Below the pieces are notes generated by a model. The model was not told where the DNA came from and did not search any database. It saw only the letters and a list, made by a program, of their open reading frames with translations. DNA of 64,000 bases. Source: Spirochaetota bacterium. Lineage in GTDB: Bacteria > Spirochaetota > Brachyspiria > Brachyspirales > JACRPF01. Shown piece by piece: positions 33,608-42,585 of the stretch. The number at the start of each line of letters is the position of its first letter. Positions within the stretch are counted from its first letter, which is position 1. A program made the position numbers and the translations under genes. Location of the stretch: contig JBBTBY010000063.1 of NCBI GenBank assembly GCA_038043445.1, forward strand, positions 1 through 64,000, in the 5' to 3' direction.

Positions 33608-35470
33608 ATGTGTGGACTTGCTGGTTTCGTCGGTAAAGGCGATAAAAACGATCTTATCAGGATGACCCGAGTCCTGACGCATCGCGGACCGGACAACGAA
33701 GGGTATTATAACGATGAGAAAAAGCATGTAAACCTCGGCCATCGTCGGTTGTCGATCATCGATATCGCGGGCGGCCGGCAGCCTATGTCCACTGCGGATG
33801 AAAAGCTATGGATAGTGTTCAACGGCGAGATCTATAATTTCCGTGAGCTTCGCGCCGAGCTTGAGCAGAAGGGGCATATATTTCGCTCCCACCATTCGGA
33901 CACAGAAGTCCTTCTGTACGCGTACCGTGAATGGGGTAATGACTTTGTCAATCGGCTCAACGGCATGTGGGCATTCGTCATCTATGATATTGAAAAACAG
34001 GTCATTTTCTGCAGTCGGGACAGATTCGGTAAAAAGCCGTTCTTTTATTCGCTTCAGAACGGCAATTTCGTGTTCGGGTCCGAGTTGTCCGCGCTTCGCT
34101 GTCACCCATCGCTGCAGTTCGATATTTCATCCATAGCGCTTCAAAAGTACTTCGCATACGGATATATCCCCGGACCGCATACCATCTACAACGCCGTTGC
34201 AAAATTGAAAGGCGGGCATTCGCTGGTATTTTCCATTCCGGACGGGACGATACGCATTCATGAGTATTGGAAGTTCCGCATCGAGCCGAACATCCAAAGC
34301 CGCCGTACCGACGAGGATTACGCAGAGGAATTGCGCAGCCTGCTCGATCGCGCGGTACGACGCCGGCTCATCTCCGATGTTCCGCTCGGGGTGTTCTTAA
34401 GCGGCGGCATCGATTCATCCCTTATCGCCGCATTCGCCACTCGTGCCCTCGGCGATACCGAGTTGAAGACGTTCTGCATCGGTTTCGCTGAAAGTTCATT
34501 CGATGAAAGGCATTTTGCAAGCATGATCGCCGATATTTTTCATACCCGTCATTTCACCTACGAATTCGATCTGGATGAAAGTCTCAGGAACATTCATGAT
34601 ATCATCGAAAAACTTGATGAACCGATGGGTGACAGTTCCCTGCTGCCCACATACATGCTTTGCAAGCAGACAAGACGGGAAGTGACGGTCGCGTTGAGCG
34701 GCGACGGCGGTGATGAGATCTTCGCCGGGTATGATCCCTACAAAGCGCTGGCATATGCACAATGGTATCAGCGGCTTGTGCCGCGGCCGTTACATACTGC
34801 GATACGGCTCATTGCATCCAGATTGCCGGTTTCATTCGGGAACATCAGCACGGATTTTAAGATCAAGAAAACCCTTCAGGGGCTTTCCTATTCGTCGCGG
34901 CTTTGGCTTCCCGTATGGATGGGCACGATAGAGCCTAAGGAATTCCCTGAATGTTTTGACAAGGCATTCAGTGAAGAAGAGATATATTCGGAGGCTATCG
35001 ATCTTTGGGATGGCTCGAAGGGGAAGCATGTATGCGATCGGACGCTTGAGTTTTTTACAAACCTATATCTTCAGGATGATATTCTCGTCAAGGTTGACCG
35101 AGCCGGGATGATGAATTCTCTCGAGGTGCGTTCGCCGCTCCTCGATGTTGAGATCGCCGAATTCGCCCGTTCGCTCCCCCATACGCTCAAATTCAGGAAC
35201 GGCAGAACAAAATATATCCTGAAAAAAGCGCTTGAACCGTGTCTGCCGGAGGAAATAATATACAGGAAAAAGAAGGGGTTCGGCATTCCGATCGCTGACT
35301 GGTTCTATCGAAATCAAAAAGCGATCGATCCAGCAATAATGCCAGCCCCAATGAAGCAAGCATTCGTACAGGAAAAAATGAAGCTGCATTCCGAAAAACG
35401 TGGCGATAATCGGCTGTTCCTATGGAACACCTATCTGCTTTCACAGTGGCTTCAAGGGAGAAGTGCATGA
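33608..35470 (+). CDS. asnB: Asparagine synthetase (glutamine-hydrolysing)-like amidotransferase
   Basis: This 620-residue protein has an N-terminal glutaminase domain with nucleophile C2 (MCGLAGFVG) and a C-terminal ATP-dependent synthetase domain with PP-loop SGGIDSS (265-271) and ALSGDGGDEIFAGYD. Within a polysaccharide locus, homologues are known to amidate uronic acids rather than aspartate (WbpS is one such case). The WbpBDE-like genes a few kilobases on supply a plausible uronic acid. Both functions fit the sequence. Its TGA overlaps the next start. Confidence 0.92.
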   Translation: MCGLAGFVGKGDKNDLIRMTRVLTHRGPDNEGYYNDEKKHVNLGHRRLSIIDIAGGRQPMSTADEKLWIVFNGEIYNFRELRAELEQKGHIFRSHHSDTEVLLYAYREWGNDFVNRLNGMWAFVIYDIEKQVIFCSRDRFGKKPFFYSLQNGNFVFGSELSALRCHPSLQFDISSIALQKYFAYGYIPGPHTIYNAVAKLKGGHSLVFSIPDGTIRIHEYWKFRIEPNIQSRRTDEDYAEELRSLLDRAVRRRLISDVPLGVFLSGGIDSSLIAAFATRALGDTELKTFCIGFAESSFDERHFASMIADIFHTRHFTYEFDLDESLRNIHDIIEKLDEPMGDSSLLPTYMLCKQTRREVTVALSGDGGDEIFAGYDPYKALAYAQWYQRLVPRPLHTAIRLIASRLPVSFGNISTDFKIKKTLQGLSYSSRLWLPVWMGTIEPKEFPECFDKAFSEEEIYSEAIDLWDGSKGKHVCDRTLEFFTNLYLQDDILVKVDRAGMMNSLEVRSPLLDVEIAEFARSLPHTLKFRNGRTKYILKKALEPCLPEEIIYRKKKGFGIPIADWFYRNQKAIDPAIMPAPMKQAFVQEKMKLHSEKRGDNRLFLWNTYLLSQWLQGRSA

Positions 35471-36036
35471 AGTACAAAAATCTGAATCTTGGATGCGGCG
35501 AGTTCAAAAAAGAGGGCTATGTCAACGTGGATTATTACTCGGTTTCAAAGCCCGATGTGAAACACAATCTCAATGCAGTACCATATCCATTTAAAAATGA
35601 TTCATTCGAGCTTATAGAAGCGGACCATGTGCTTGAACATCTGGAAAATCCGTTCGCGGTGATGAAAGAGCTTTACCGGATCGCTGCCGACAACTGCAGG
35701 ATACTTATCAAAGTCCCCCATTTTTCGCGCGGCTTCACCCACCCAGAGCACAAACGCGGATTTGATATCACTTTTCCCTACTATTTTAAACCGGATTTCC
35801 CCGGCGGATATCAGGGAGTACCGCTTATGATCAGGAAAGTGAAACTCACCTGGTTCGCCCAGCCGTACCTCAAGAAACAGGTGCTTCCGTTCCCGGTGTA
35901 TCTTATCTCAGCGGCACTCGGGGGCATATTTTCGTTCTTGGCAAATTGTTCCCCTGTGCTATGTTCTCGGCTGTGGTGTTTCTGGGTTGGCGGTTTTGAG
36001 GAGATAGAATTCAATTTTATTGTGAAAAAGGGTTGA
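35467..36036 (+). CDS. Small SAM-dependent methyltransferase
   Basis: This 189-residue protein starts MKYKNLNLGCGEFKKEGYVNVD, the compact methyltransferase pattern common in glycan loci, and has EADHVLEHLENP as its post-I motif. The start overlaps the asnB-like stop (ATGA). It probably modifies the same sugar or glycan as that enzyme. A hydrophobic stretch near 140-170 suggests membrane association. Confidence 0.82.
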   Translation: MKYKNLNLGCGEFKKEGYVNVDYYSVSKPDVKHNLNAVPYPFKNDSFELIEADHVLEHLENPFAVMKELYRIAADNCRILIKVPHFSRGFTHPEHKRGFDITFPYYFKPDFPGGYQGVPLMIRKVKLTWFAQPYLKKQVLPFPVYLISAALGGIFSFLANCSPVLCSRLWCFWVGGFEEIEFNFIVKKG

Positions 36037-36063
36037 ATAATTCTTCGCAACAGCGAGTGACCT

Positions 36064-37770
36064 ATGGATAGAAGTTCAATTCAATACAATCTGATCAGGC
36101 TGTTCCCGATATTTTTAGTTACTCTCGGCATATTGCTCGTATATCAATGTGCGGTTGGATTTTTTTATAATTCCCTTCACACTTTCGGCATACGAGTGCT
36201 CGCTTCTCTGATAGTTGCGGCCTTCTGTGCTCCGATATTGCGTTCTTTGCCCCATGCAGTCAGCGTATCACTCGGTGTAACTTCAATACGAACAGAGTGG
36301 AATAAAAGCCCTGTGCTCTTGCAGTGCATCATCGTTGCTGTCATTGGCGCCATATCGATCATTAACGCGCTTGTATTCCATGAGATGATCCCCGTAAATC
36401 AGTATGGATGGGACGGGGAATTATATGGAAATCTTGCGCAAAACTTTCAGCGCGTATTTTCCGGCGGCGGGATCACTGACTACAGCATTCAGAAGATACT
36501 TCCCAGCGCGATCATACATTATACTCTGGTTTACTTGCAGTTGCCATTGACACCCCACATGGTCAAAGGAGCATTCGAGATATATAATCTTCTGTTGATC
36601 GTTACCGCAGTGCTGCTTTGGGGCGTGATCATAAAAGAAATGAAGATCGGTCATTTCGGGAAATGGGCAGGCTTTTTCGGGTTATTCATGAATTTCGCGA
36701 TGATGAAGTGGAGTTTTTACTACCCCGTTCTGACAGATACAAGTGCGTTCTTCCTCGGCATTCTCTTTTTTTACTTTTACATAAAACGGAACACCGCAGG
36801 AATGTTCGTCTGCATGCTGCTCGCCAGTGTAACATGGGCAAGTTTTATTTTCATGTTCATGCCATTATTCATGTTCCCGGTACGGAAAGACGGAGAGAAG
36901 CCTGCCCCCGCATACTTCAAGTATATTGTTGTGATCACAGGGGTTATAGCATATGCAGCCATTGCATCGTACACTGCCATTGTGAAGCATATCGATTACC
37001 TTGGTGTTCCATCGATGCGTGCAGTTCTGCCGATCAGTATTTTACTGGCATGCGCCTATTTGTTCTTTTCTTTTCGGGAGCTGCTGAACGATGGCAGATT
37101 ATTTCGTCTGCGATCGTGGCTGGATGCACTATCGATCCGTAATCTGCTTTTAGGAATAATGCTGTTCATAATCGTAAAAGCAGGTTTCGCGGCGACACTG
37201 GCCGCGCTTCCCGGCAGCCATATTTCACAGAGTGCCGATTCTACCCGGCTTGTGCTCCAGTCTCTGTTCATCGCCGGGAACAGGATGCCATTGCTTTTCA
37301 TGGTTTCTGCAATTGTTTTTTTCGGACCAGTACTGCTTATGACCATTATATTCTGGAAGCAATTTTTCCAACAAGTGAGATCATACGGATTGGGGATGAT
37401 ACTATTTATCTCATTCGGTGCGATATTCCTTTTTAACAGTGAATCACGGCATTCAGCTCATTTTTACCCCGTTCTCATTTTTTTCACGGCGAAGGTGCTC
37501 GGTGAAAAACGTGTTGCCAACTGGATGATCGTTCTGCTCGGGTGCTTGTCGTTTTTTTATTCGAAAGTATGGCTGTTCATTAACTCATCTCTATTGCATA
37601 CGAATACCGTGCTGAGCGGCAGTTTTCTTGAATTTCCCTGGCAAAAATATTTTATGAACATGGGGATATACATGTCGAACCAGATGTACATCATCCAGAC
37701 GGTATGTATCGCAGCGACAATGATCATTTTCTGGTTCCTATTCCATACATTCGGCAAAGAAAGGCACTGA
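36064..37770 (+). CDS. Polytopic GT-C-like membrane protein
   Basis: This 568-residue protein has about twelve hydrophobic segments. Its first large extracytoplasmic loop contains QYGWDGELYGNLAQ, an acidic W-D-G-x-x-Y pattern common in GT-C enzymes and dolichol- or undecaprenol-dependent transferases. It lacks a soluble domain. It is the last gene before a terminator, so it closes the first section of the locus. Function as a transferase is inferred. Confidence 0.55.
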   Translation: MDRSSIQYNLIRLFPIFLVTLGILLVYQCAVGFFYNSLHTFGIRVLASLIVAAFCAPILRSLPHAVSVSLGVTSIRTEWNKSPVLLQCIIVAVIGAISIINALVFHEMIPVNQYGWDGELYGNLAQNFQRVFSGGGITDYSIQKILPSAIIHYTLVYLQLPLTPHMVKGAFEIYNLLLIVTAVLLWGVIIKEMKIGHFGKWAGFFGLFMNFAMMKWSFYYPVLTDTSAFFLGILFFYFYIKRNTAGMFVCMLLASVTWASFIFMFMPLFMFPVRKDGEKPAPAYFKYIVVITGVIAYAAIASYTAIVKHIDYLGVPSMRAVLPISILLACAYLFFSFRELLNDGRLFRLRSWLDALSIRNLLLGIMLFIIVKAGFAATLAALPGSHISQSADSTRLVLQSLFIAGNRMPLLFMVSAIVFFGPVLLMTIIFWKQFFQQVRSYGLGMILFISFGAIFLFNSESRHSAHFYPVLIFFTAKVLGEKRVANWMIVLLGCLSFFYSKVWLFINSSLLHTNTVLSGSFLEFPWQKYFMNMGIYMSNQMYIIQTVCIAATMIIFWFLFHTFGKERH

Positions 37771-37835
37771 GGATCGACCATATCGAATGCGGCCCTGATG
37801 AAGTGTATGCAGGTTCAGCGGCTGCAATTTGATGG

Positions 37836-37865
37836 AAAGGCGGCAGAGCATGCCGCCCCTTTTCT
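37836..37865 (+). terminator. Rho-independent terminator
   Basis: GGCGGCA-GAGCA-TGCCGCC followed by CCTTTTCTT: a 7-base-pair GC-rich stem with a T-rich tail, 66 bases after the preceding stop. It separates the first section of the locus from the WbpBDE-like section. Confidence 0.82.
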
Positions 37866-37893
37866 TGCAATATATGCTCAGCCGCGGTAAAAT
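37865..37893 (+). promoter_or_regulatory. Promoter of the WbpBDE-like section
   Basis: TTGCAA-N17-TAAAAT begins in the tail of the terminator and lies 33 bases before the start of the dehydrogenase gene. Confidence 0.65.
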
Positions 37894-37926
37894 GCATTTG
37901 TTCCAGCAGAGAAATGATCACTTGGA

Positions 37927-38937
37927 ATGACTATGATACATGCAGCTGTTATCGGATTTGGCTACTGGGGCCCGAACCTTGTTCGGAACTTCTCTCGTGT
38001 CGAGGGATGCACCGTAAAGACGGTCGTCGATGCGAATGAAACGCGGCGTGCGAACGTGAAGCGGCTGTATCCGCAGATGAACGTGATCGCGTCCGCGGAC
38101 GAGGTCCTTGCCGATGCGTCGATCGATGCGGTAGTGATCGCCACACCGGTGTCAACCCATTTTGAGCTTGCACAGAAGGCGCTCATGAGCGGCAAGCATG
38201 TACTCGTTGAGAAGCCGATGACGAGCTCCGCGTCCCATGCAAGAAAGCTCATCGATCTGGCAAAAGAGCAAAAAAGAACGCTCATGGTCGATCATACATT
38301 CCTGTATACTGGCGCAGTGCGGAAGATGAAGGAACTTATTGCAAAAGGAGATATCGGCGATATACAGTATTTCGATTCAGTACGCATCAATCTTGGGCTT
38401 TTCCAGCATGATGTCAATGTAATATGGGACCTCGCGCCGCATGATCTTTCCATATTGCACTATCTCATCGGCGAAGAACCAGAAAAGGTATCGGCACGCG
38501 GCATGTCACATCTTAATAACGGCATCGAGAACATCGCGTATCTCTATCTTTCATTCCCGTCAAGGAAAATAGCACATTTCAATTGTTCATGGACGTCGCC
38601 GGTCAAGATACGCCGCATACTCATCGGCGGCACGAAAAAGATGATCGAATTTGATGACCTTGCGCCGACGGAGAAGGTCAAGATATACGATACGGGGTAT
38701 CGTGTCGTTTCAAAGGAAGATGAGAGCCGAGTGCTCGTGGATTATCGGGTCGGGGATATTTACATCCCAAAAATAGACCAGAGCGAAGCGCTTTTCGGCG
38801 TGGCCACGGATTTCGTCAATGCGATACGCAATGGATCGACGCCGGTTGCCGACGGGGAAAGCGGATTCTTTGTAGCGCGTATTCTCGAGGCGGCGGAAAA
38901 GTCGATCAAGAACAACGGGATGGAGGTCGTTCTGTGA
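37927..38937 (+). CDS. Gfo/Idh/MocA oxidoreductase (WbpB-like)
   Basis: This 336-residue enzyme has the NAD motif GFGYWG (10-15) and the catalytic EKP (95-97) of the family. It resembles WbpB/WlbA, which oxidises the 3-hydroxyl of UDP-N-acetylglucosaminuronate. It is followed by an acetyltransferase (one-base overlap) and a DegT aminotransferase, the exact order of a WbpB-WbpD-WbpE set for UDP-2,3-diacetamido-glucuronate. ATG codons at 37927 and 37933 are both possible. WbpA and WbpI homologues are not in the window. Confidence 0.85.
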   Translation: MTMIHAAVIGFGYWGPNLVRNFSRVEGCTVKTVVDANETRRANVKRLYPQMNVIASADEVLADASIDAVVIATPVSTHFELAQKALMSGKHVLVEKPMTSSASHARKLIDLAKEQKRTLMVDHTFLYTGAVRKMKELIAKGDIGDIQYFDSVRINLGLFQHDVNVIWDLAPHDLSILHYLIGEEPEKVSARGMSHLNNGIENIAYLYLSFPSRKIAHFNCSWTSPVKIRRILIGGTKKMIEFDDLAPTEKVKIYDTGYRVVSKEDESRVLVDYRVGDIYIPKIDQSEALFGVATDFVNAIRNGSTPVADGESGFFVARILEAAEKSIKNNGMEVVL

Positions 38938-39422
38938 TGAAAACGCTCAATGTCGACAGCGACCGGCAAGTACTTAAGAATGTAATGGTCGGCGAGAATG
39001 TGAAAATATTCAACTTCGTGAACGCCTACGGCTGTACCATCGACGACGGAACGAAGGTCGGTTCGTTCGTTGAGATACAGAAGAACGCTATTATCGGAAA
39101 GAACTGCAAGATATCGAGCCATACGTTCATCTGTGAAGGCGTTCGGATCAAGGATAATGTGTTCATCGGGCACAACGTCACGTTCATCAACGATAAATAC
39201 CCGAAAGCGGTCAATCCCGACGGTACGATGCAGTCCGAGAGTGACTGGAAAGTCATTGAAACGGTCATCGAGGAAGGTGCATCCGTCGGTTCGAGCGCAA
39301 CGATATTGTGCGGGATCACTGTCGGTACAAAGGCGGTCATAGGCGCCGGATCGGTGGTGACGAAGGATGTGCCGCCGGGTGCTGTTGTCGCAGGGAATCC
39401 GGCAAAACCTATAAAAAAATAG
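38937..39422 (+). CDS. Left-handed beta-helix acetyltransferase (WbpD-like)
   Basis: This 161-residue hexapeptide-repeat protein has successive coils from KNVMVGENVKIFNF to GAVVAGNPAKPIKK, with a loop around FINDKYPKAV. It matches WbpD-type N-acetyltransferases that acetylate the 3-amino group made by WbpE-type enzymes, with trimers acting in the cytoplasm. TGATG overlap with the WbpB-like gene implies coupling. The donor is expected to be acetyl-CoA. Confidence 0.85.
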   Translation: MKTLNVDSDRQVLKNVMVGENVKIFNFVNAYGCTIDDGTKVGSFVEIQKNAIIGKNCKISSHTFICEGVRIKDNVFIGHNVTFINDKYPKAVNPDGTMQSESDWKVIETVIEEGASVGSSATILCGITVGTKAVIGAGSVVTKDVPPGAVVAGNPAKPIKK

Positions 39423-39472
39423 GGGCGGATCTGACGGCGGACGTGTCCTGGTCTCACTGCCCGCATGCGAAT

Positions 39473-39499
39473 TTGCATTTTACGATGTTTTGATATAAT
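39473..39499 (+). promoter_or_regulatory. Internal promoter before the WbpE-like gene, possibly leaderless
   Basis: TTGCAT-N15-TATAAT. The -10 box is perfect but the spacer is short. It ends 8 bases before the ATG at 39508, and no Shine-Dalgarno is seen, so the transcript from it would have almost no leader. Confidence 0.55.
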
Positions 39500-39507
39500 A
39501 ATGCTCC

Positions 39508-40608
39508 ATGCATAACCCCATCCCATTTTTTGACCTAAAACGGCAGCAGGCATCGCTCGCCGATGAGATAGAGCCGGCATTTCGGGCAGTATGCGAGCAG
39601 ACCGCGTTTGCCGGCGGCCCGTTCGTCGAAGCGTTCGAAAAGGCTTTCGCTCAGTATTGCGGCACGCGCTTCTGCGCCGGATTGAACAGCGGCACCGTAG
39701 CGCTTCATTTCGCCATGAACGCTCTCGGTATCGGTCCGGGGGATGAGGTTATAGTCCCCGCCAATACGTTCATTGCGACGGCGTGGGGCGTTACGCATTC
39801 AGGCGCGACCCCTGTATTTGTCGACTGCGATGCGGATACGTGGACCATTGATCCTGCAGGCATACAGGCAAAGGTGACGAAAAAGACGAAAGCGATAATA
39901 GGGGTACATCTCTACGGTCAGCCATGTGATGTGGATGCAATTGCAGAGATAGCCGAAAAGAACGAATTGTTCTTCGTCGAGGATTGCGCACAGGCTCACG
40001 GCGCCACGTTCCGCGGCAAGCGTGTCGGCGGATTCGGCGCGATGGGCTGCTTCAGCTTCTACCCCGGCAAGAATCTCGGAGCATACGGGGAAGCCGGTGC
40101 TGTTACTGCGGATAATCCCGCATACGTCGAGCATATAGCCATGATGCGGAATCAAGGGTCGAAGGTGCGTTACTACCATGAGGTCATCGGGTACAATGAG
40201 CGGATGGATGGCGTGCAGGCGGCAATACTGGGTGTGAAGCTGAAACATCTTGACGGATGGAACAAGCGCCGCCGCGCGATCGCCGGGATGTATCGGAAAG
40301 GGATAACGAACAAGAAAATTCGCATGCAGCGTGAGCCTTCGGACAGGGAATCGGTGTATCACCTATTTGTAATAATGGTCGATGGGCATGAGGCTCTGTT
40401 ACGGCACTTGAACACGCACAACATTTTTCCGGGGCAGCATTATCCTGTACCGTGTCATCTGCAGAAGGCTTACCGCCATCTCGGCCATACGTCCGGAGAT
40501 CTTCCGAATGCTGAACGTCTCGCAGCATCATGTCTGTCACTGCCGATGTATCCGGAGCTGACCGACGAAGAAGTGTCCCGTGTTATTGATACGGTGAATA
40601 CGTTCTAA
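39508..40608 (+). CDS. DegT-family aminotransferase (WbpE-like)
   Basis: This 366-residue PLP enzyme has the internal aldimine lysine K188 in CFSFYPGKNLGAYGEAG and EDCAQAHGA (158-166), both typical of WbpE/WlbC-type transaminases that aminate the 3-keto group of the uronic-acid nucleotide. Its place after WbpB- and WbpD-like genes strengthens this. Start ATG at 39508 has no Shine-Dalgarno and sits just after a TATAAT box. Confidence 0.9.
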   Translation: MHNPIPFFDLKRQQASLADEIEPAFRAVCEQTAFAGGPFVEAFEKAFAQYCGTRFCAGLNSGTVALHFAMNALGIGPGDEVIVPANTFIATAWGVTHSGATPVFVDCDADTWTIDPAGIQAKVTKKTKAIIGVHLYGQPCDVDAIAEIAEKNELFFVEDCAQAHGATFRGKRVGGFGAMGCFSFYPGKNLGAYGEAGAVTADNPAYVEHIAMMRNQGSKVRYYHEVIGYNERMDGVQAAILGVKLKHLDGWNKRRRAIAGMYRKGITNKKIRMQREPSDRESVYHLFVIMVDGHEALLRHLNTHNIFPGQHYPVPCHLQKAYRHLGHTSGDLPNAERLAASCLSLPMYPELTDEEVSRVIDTVNTF

Positions 40609-40618
40609 AACGATACCG

Positions 40619-41248
40619 ATGCAAAAACTCATCATATTCCCCTATAACGGTAATGGGAGAGAGGCGCTGGACTGCATCTCAGCGGAATTTGAATGCATCG
40701 GTTTTGCCGATGATGCGATAGAAAAGCAAGGAAAGACAGATTCGGGACACGAAGTGTTCTCACGAGATATTTTTGATCGATATCCTGAGGCGAAGGTGCT
40801 TGCCGTCCCCGGCAGTCCTGTTACTTTCCGGGGGAGACGTGCTGTACTTGAGGGGCTTTCGATCGCGCATGACAGATTCGCGACCATTATACATACACGT
40901 GCGAATGTATCTTCAAAAGCTGTTATCGGTCGGAATGTTCTCATCATGGCCGGAGTGGTCCTAACGAGCAATGCTCGCGTAGGCGACCATGTATGCATCC
41001 TTCCCAATTCAGTGGTCCATCATGACAGCCGCGTCGGTGACTTTACTCTGGTAGGTTCGAATGTGACCGTTGCAGGCGGCACTACTATCGGAATGAACTG
41101 CTATATCGGCAGCGGAACGAGCATGATCAACGGTATTACCGTCGGTGATGGGACGCTCATCGGCATGGGTGCCGTCGTTCTGCGTGACGTTGCGCCCGGC
41201 ACGAAAATGGCGGGTGTTCCCGCAAGAAGCATAGGCGGTCCGGCATGA
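40619..41248 (+). CDS. NeuD/PglD-family sugar acetyltransferase
   Basis: This 209-residue protein has a short N-terminal Rossmann-like domain (1-75, LIIFPYNGNGREALD) and a C-terminal left-handed beta-helix (90-205) with the family histidine pair in NSVVHHDSRVGD. Homologues acetylate UDP-4-amino sugars (PglD) or sialic acid (NeuD). It shares four bases (ATGA) with the ArnC-like gene. It would act on an amino sugar made by one of the DegT enzymes nearby. Confidence 0.85.
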   Translation: MQKLIIFPYNGNGREALDCISAEFECIGFADDAIEKQGKTDSGHEVFSRDIFDRYPEAKVLAVPGSPVTFRGRRAVLEGLSIAHDRFATIIHTRANVSSKAVIGRNVLIMAGVVLTSNARVGDHVCILPNSVVHHDSRVGDFTLVGSNVTVAGGTTIGMNCYIGSGTSMINGITVGDGTLIGMGAVVLRDVAPGTKMAGVPARSIGGPA

Positions 41249-42183
41249 AGATCGATCTAACCGTCATTATCCCATTCCTGAATGAAAAGGAAAATATCGG
41301 CCGGCTTGTCGATGCATTGCACAAGTACTTCTCGGGATTTCGCGGCAAGCGGATCGAGGTGTTGTTCGTGGATGATGGATCCACTGACGGTTCTTCAGAT
41401 ACTCTTGAAGGGATCTCACATTCCGGATATACGGCACGTATCGTACGGCTGTCCAGGAATTTCGGATCACATGCTGCGCTCAGGGCAGGCATTCAGCATG
41501 CACAGGGCGCATATATTACGTTCATGTATGCTGATCTCCAGGATCCATTGATACTCATTGAGCAAATGTATGAAAAAGCACGCCGGGGATTCGATATTGT
41601 CTGGGCGCAGCGGCGGTTTCAACGGCCATCCAGCGGGATATTTTCCAGCATGTATGCAGCGCTCATGCGGCGATTCGCAGTGAAAGATTTCCCGGAACAG
41701 GGGTTCGATATCGTACTTTTCGGCGGAAAGGTCAAGCGCGAACTCAATGAGAACATAGAATCAAACTCTTCTCTATTCCTTCAAATAATGACCATGGGTT
41801 TTCGGCAGACATCCCTTTCCTATGAAAAATCACCCCGGGTCCGCGGACGATCGAAATGGACGTTTTCAAAAAAAATAAAACTTTTCATCGATTCATTCGT
41901 CGCTTTCTCATACTTTCCAATCCGACTTGTCAGTATCATGGGAGTACTGTTGTCAATAGCCGGTTTCATCTGGGCTCTTACTATCGTGCTCCGCGCTATC
42001 CTGCTCAGGGACCTCTCTCAGGGCTGGCCGACGCTCATCGCGGTGCTCATGCTTGGTTTCGGCGTTACAAACATTTCGCTCGGGATCATCGCGGAATATC
42101 TTTGGAGGACATTTGATTCTGCCCGCGGCAGGAAAACGTTCATCATAGACCGCGTATACGACCTTTCGGGGAAAGCGAAGTGA
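41245..42183 (+). CDS. ArnC/DPM-like polyprenyl-phosphate glycosyltransferase
   Basis: This 312-residue enzyme has a GT2 domain (LTVIIPFLNEKENI, DDGSTDGS 43-50, YADLQDP) with the R-x-R-G-R-SKW segment typical of polyprenyl-phosphate sugar synthases, and two C-terminal membrane spans. It would load a sugar onto undecaprenyl phosphate at the inner face. Four-base overlaps with both neighbours place it in a coupled set with the PglD-like and SMR-like genes. Confidence 0.86.
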   Translation: MKIDLTVIIPFLNEKENIGRLVDALHKYFSGFRGKRIEVLFVDDGSTDGSSDTLEGISHSGYTARIVRLSRNFGSHAALRAGIQHAQGAYITFMYADLQDPLILIEQMYEKARRGFDIVWAQRRFQRPSSGIFSSMYAALMRRFAVKDFPEQGFDIVLFGGKVKRELNENIESNSSLFLQIMTMGFRQTSLSYEKSPRVRGRSKWTFSKKIKLFIDSFVAFSYFPIRLVSIMGVLLSIAGFIWALTIVLRAILLRDLSQGWPTLIAVLMLGFGVTNISLGIIAEYLWRTFDSARGRKTFIIDRVYDLSGKAK

Positions 42184-42551
42184 TCACCATAGTGCGCATT
42201 ATCATCTTCTGTACGCTCTATGCGGTGTTCAATGTGAGCGGAGCGGTGCTGATAAAAATGGAATTGAAGAACAGAACGCTTGACGGCGTGCGTGAATACA
42301 TGCAGTTCCTGTTCACCGGGAGAGTGATCAGCGGGTTCCTGCTCATCGGTGTTTCAGCGCTCATCATTTTCAAGGGGCTTTCATCCGGAAGATTTTCCTA
42401 TGTAATGCCGGTAGCGGTCGGGATAAATTTCATACTTACGGTCGCAGCCGGGGCAATACTGTTCGGGGACCGCCTTTCACTTCTTTCTTTTCTCGGGATC
42501 TCGTTAATACTGTTAGGGATAGTATTCATGAGCATGCAGCCGGCAGCATGA
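42180..42551 (+). CDS. Small four-span membrane protein (ArnE/ArnF- or SMR/EamA-like)
   Basis: This 123-residue protein has four predicted membrane segments and the SMR-like pattern SGRFSYVMPVAVGINFILTVAAGAILFGDRLS. ArnE/F proteins flip Und-P-aminoarabinose. Starting with GTG in a GTGA overlap with the ArnC-like gene, it is a strong candidate to flip the lipid-linked sugar made by that enzyme. Small multidrug transporter relatives are the alternative, less likely here. Confidence 0.75.
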   Translation: MITIVRIIIFCTLYAVFNVSGAVLIKMELKNRTLDGVREYMQFLFTGRVISGFLLIGVSALIIFKGLSSGRFSYVMPVAVGINFILTVAAGAILFGDRLSLLSFLGISLILLGIVFMSMQPAA

Positions 42552-42585
42552 CGCGCGTCTCAAAGCGGAATATGAGGATGATGCA

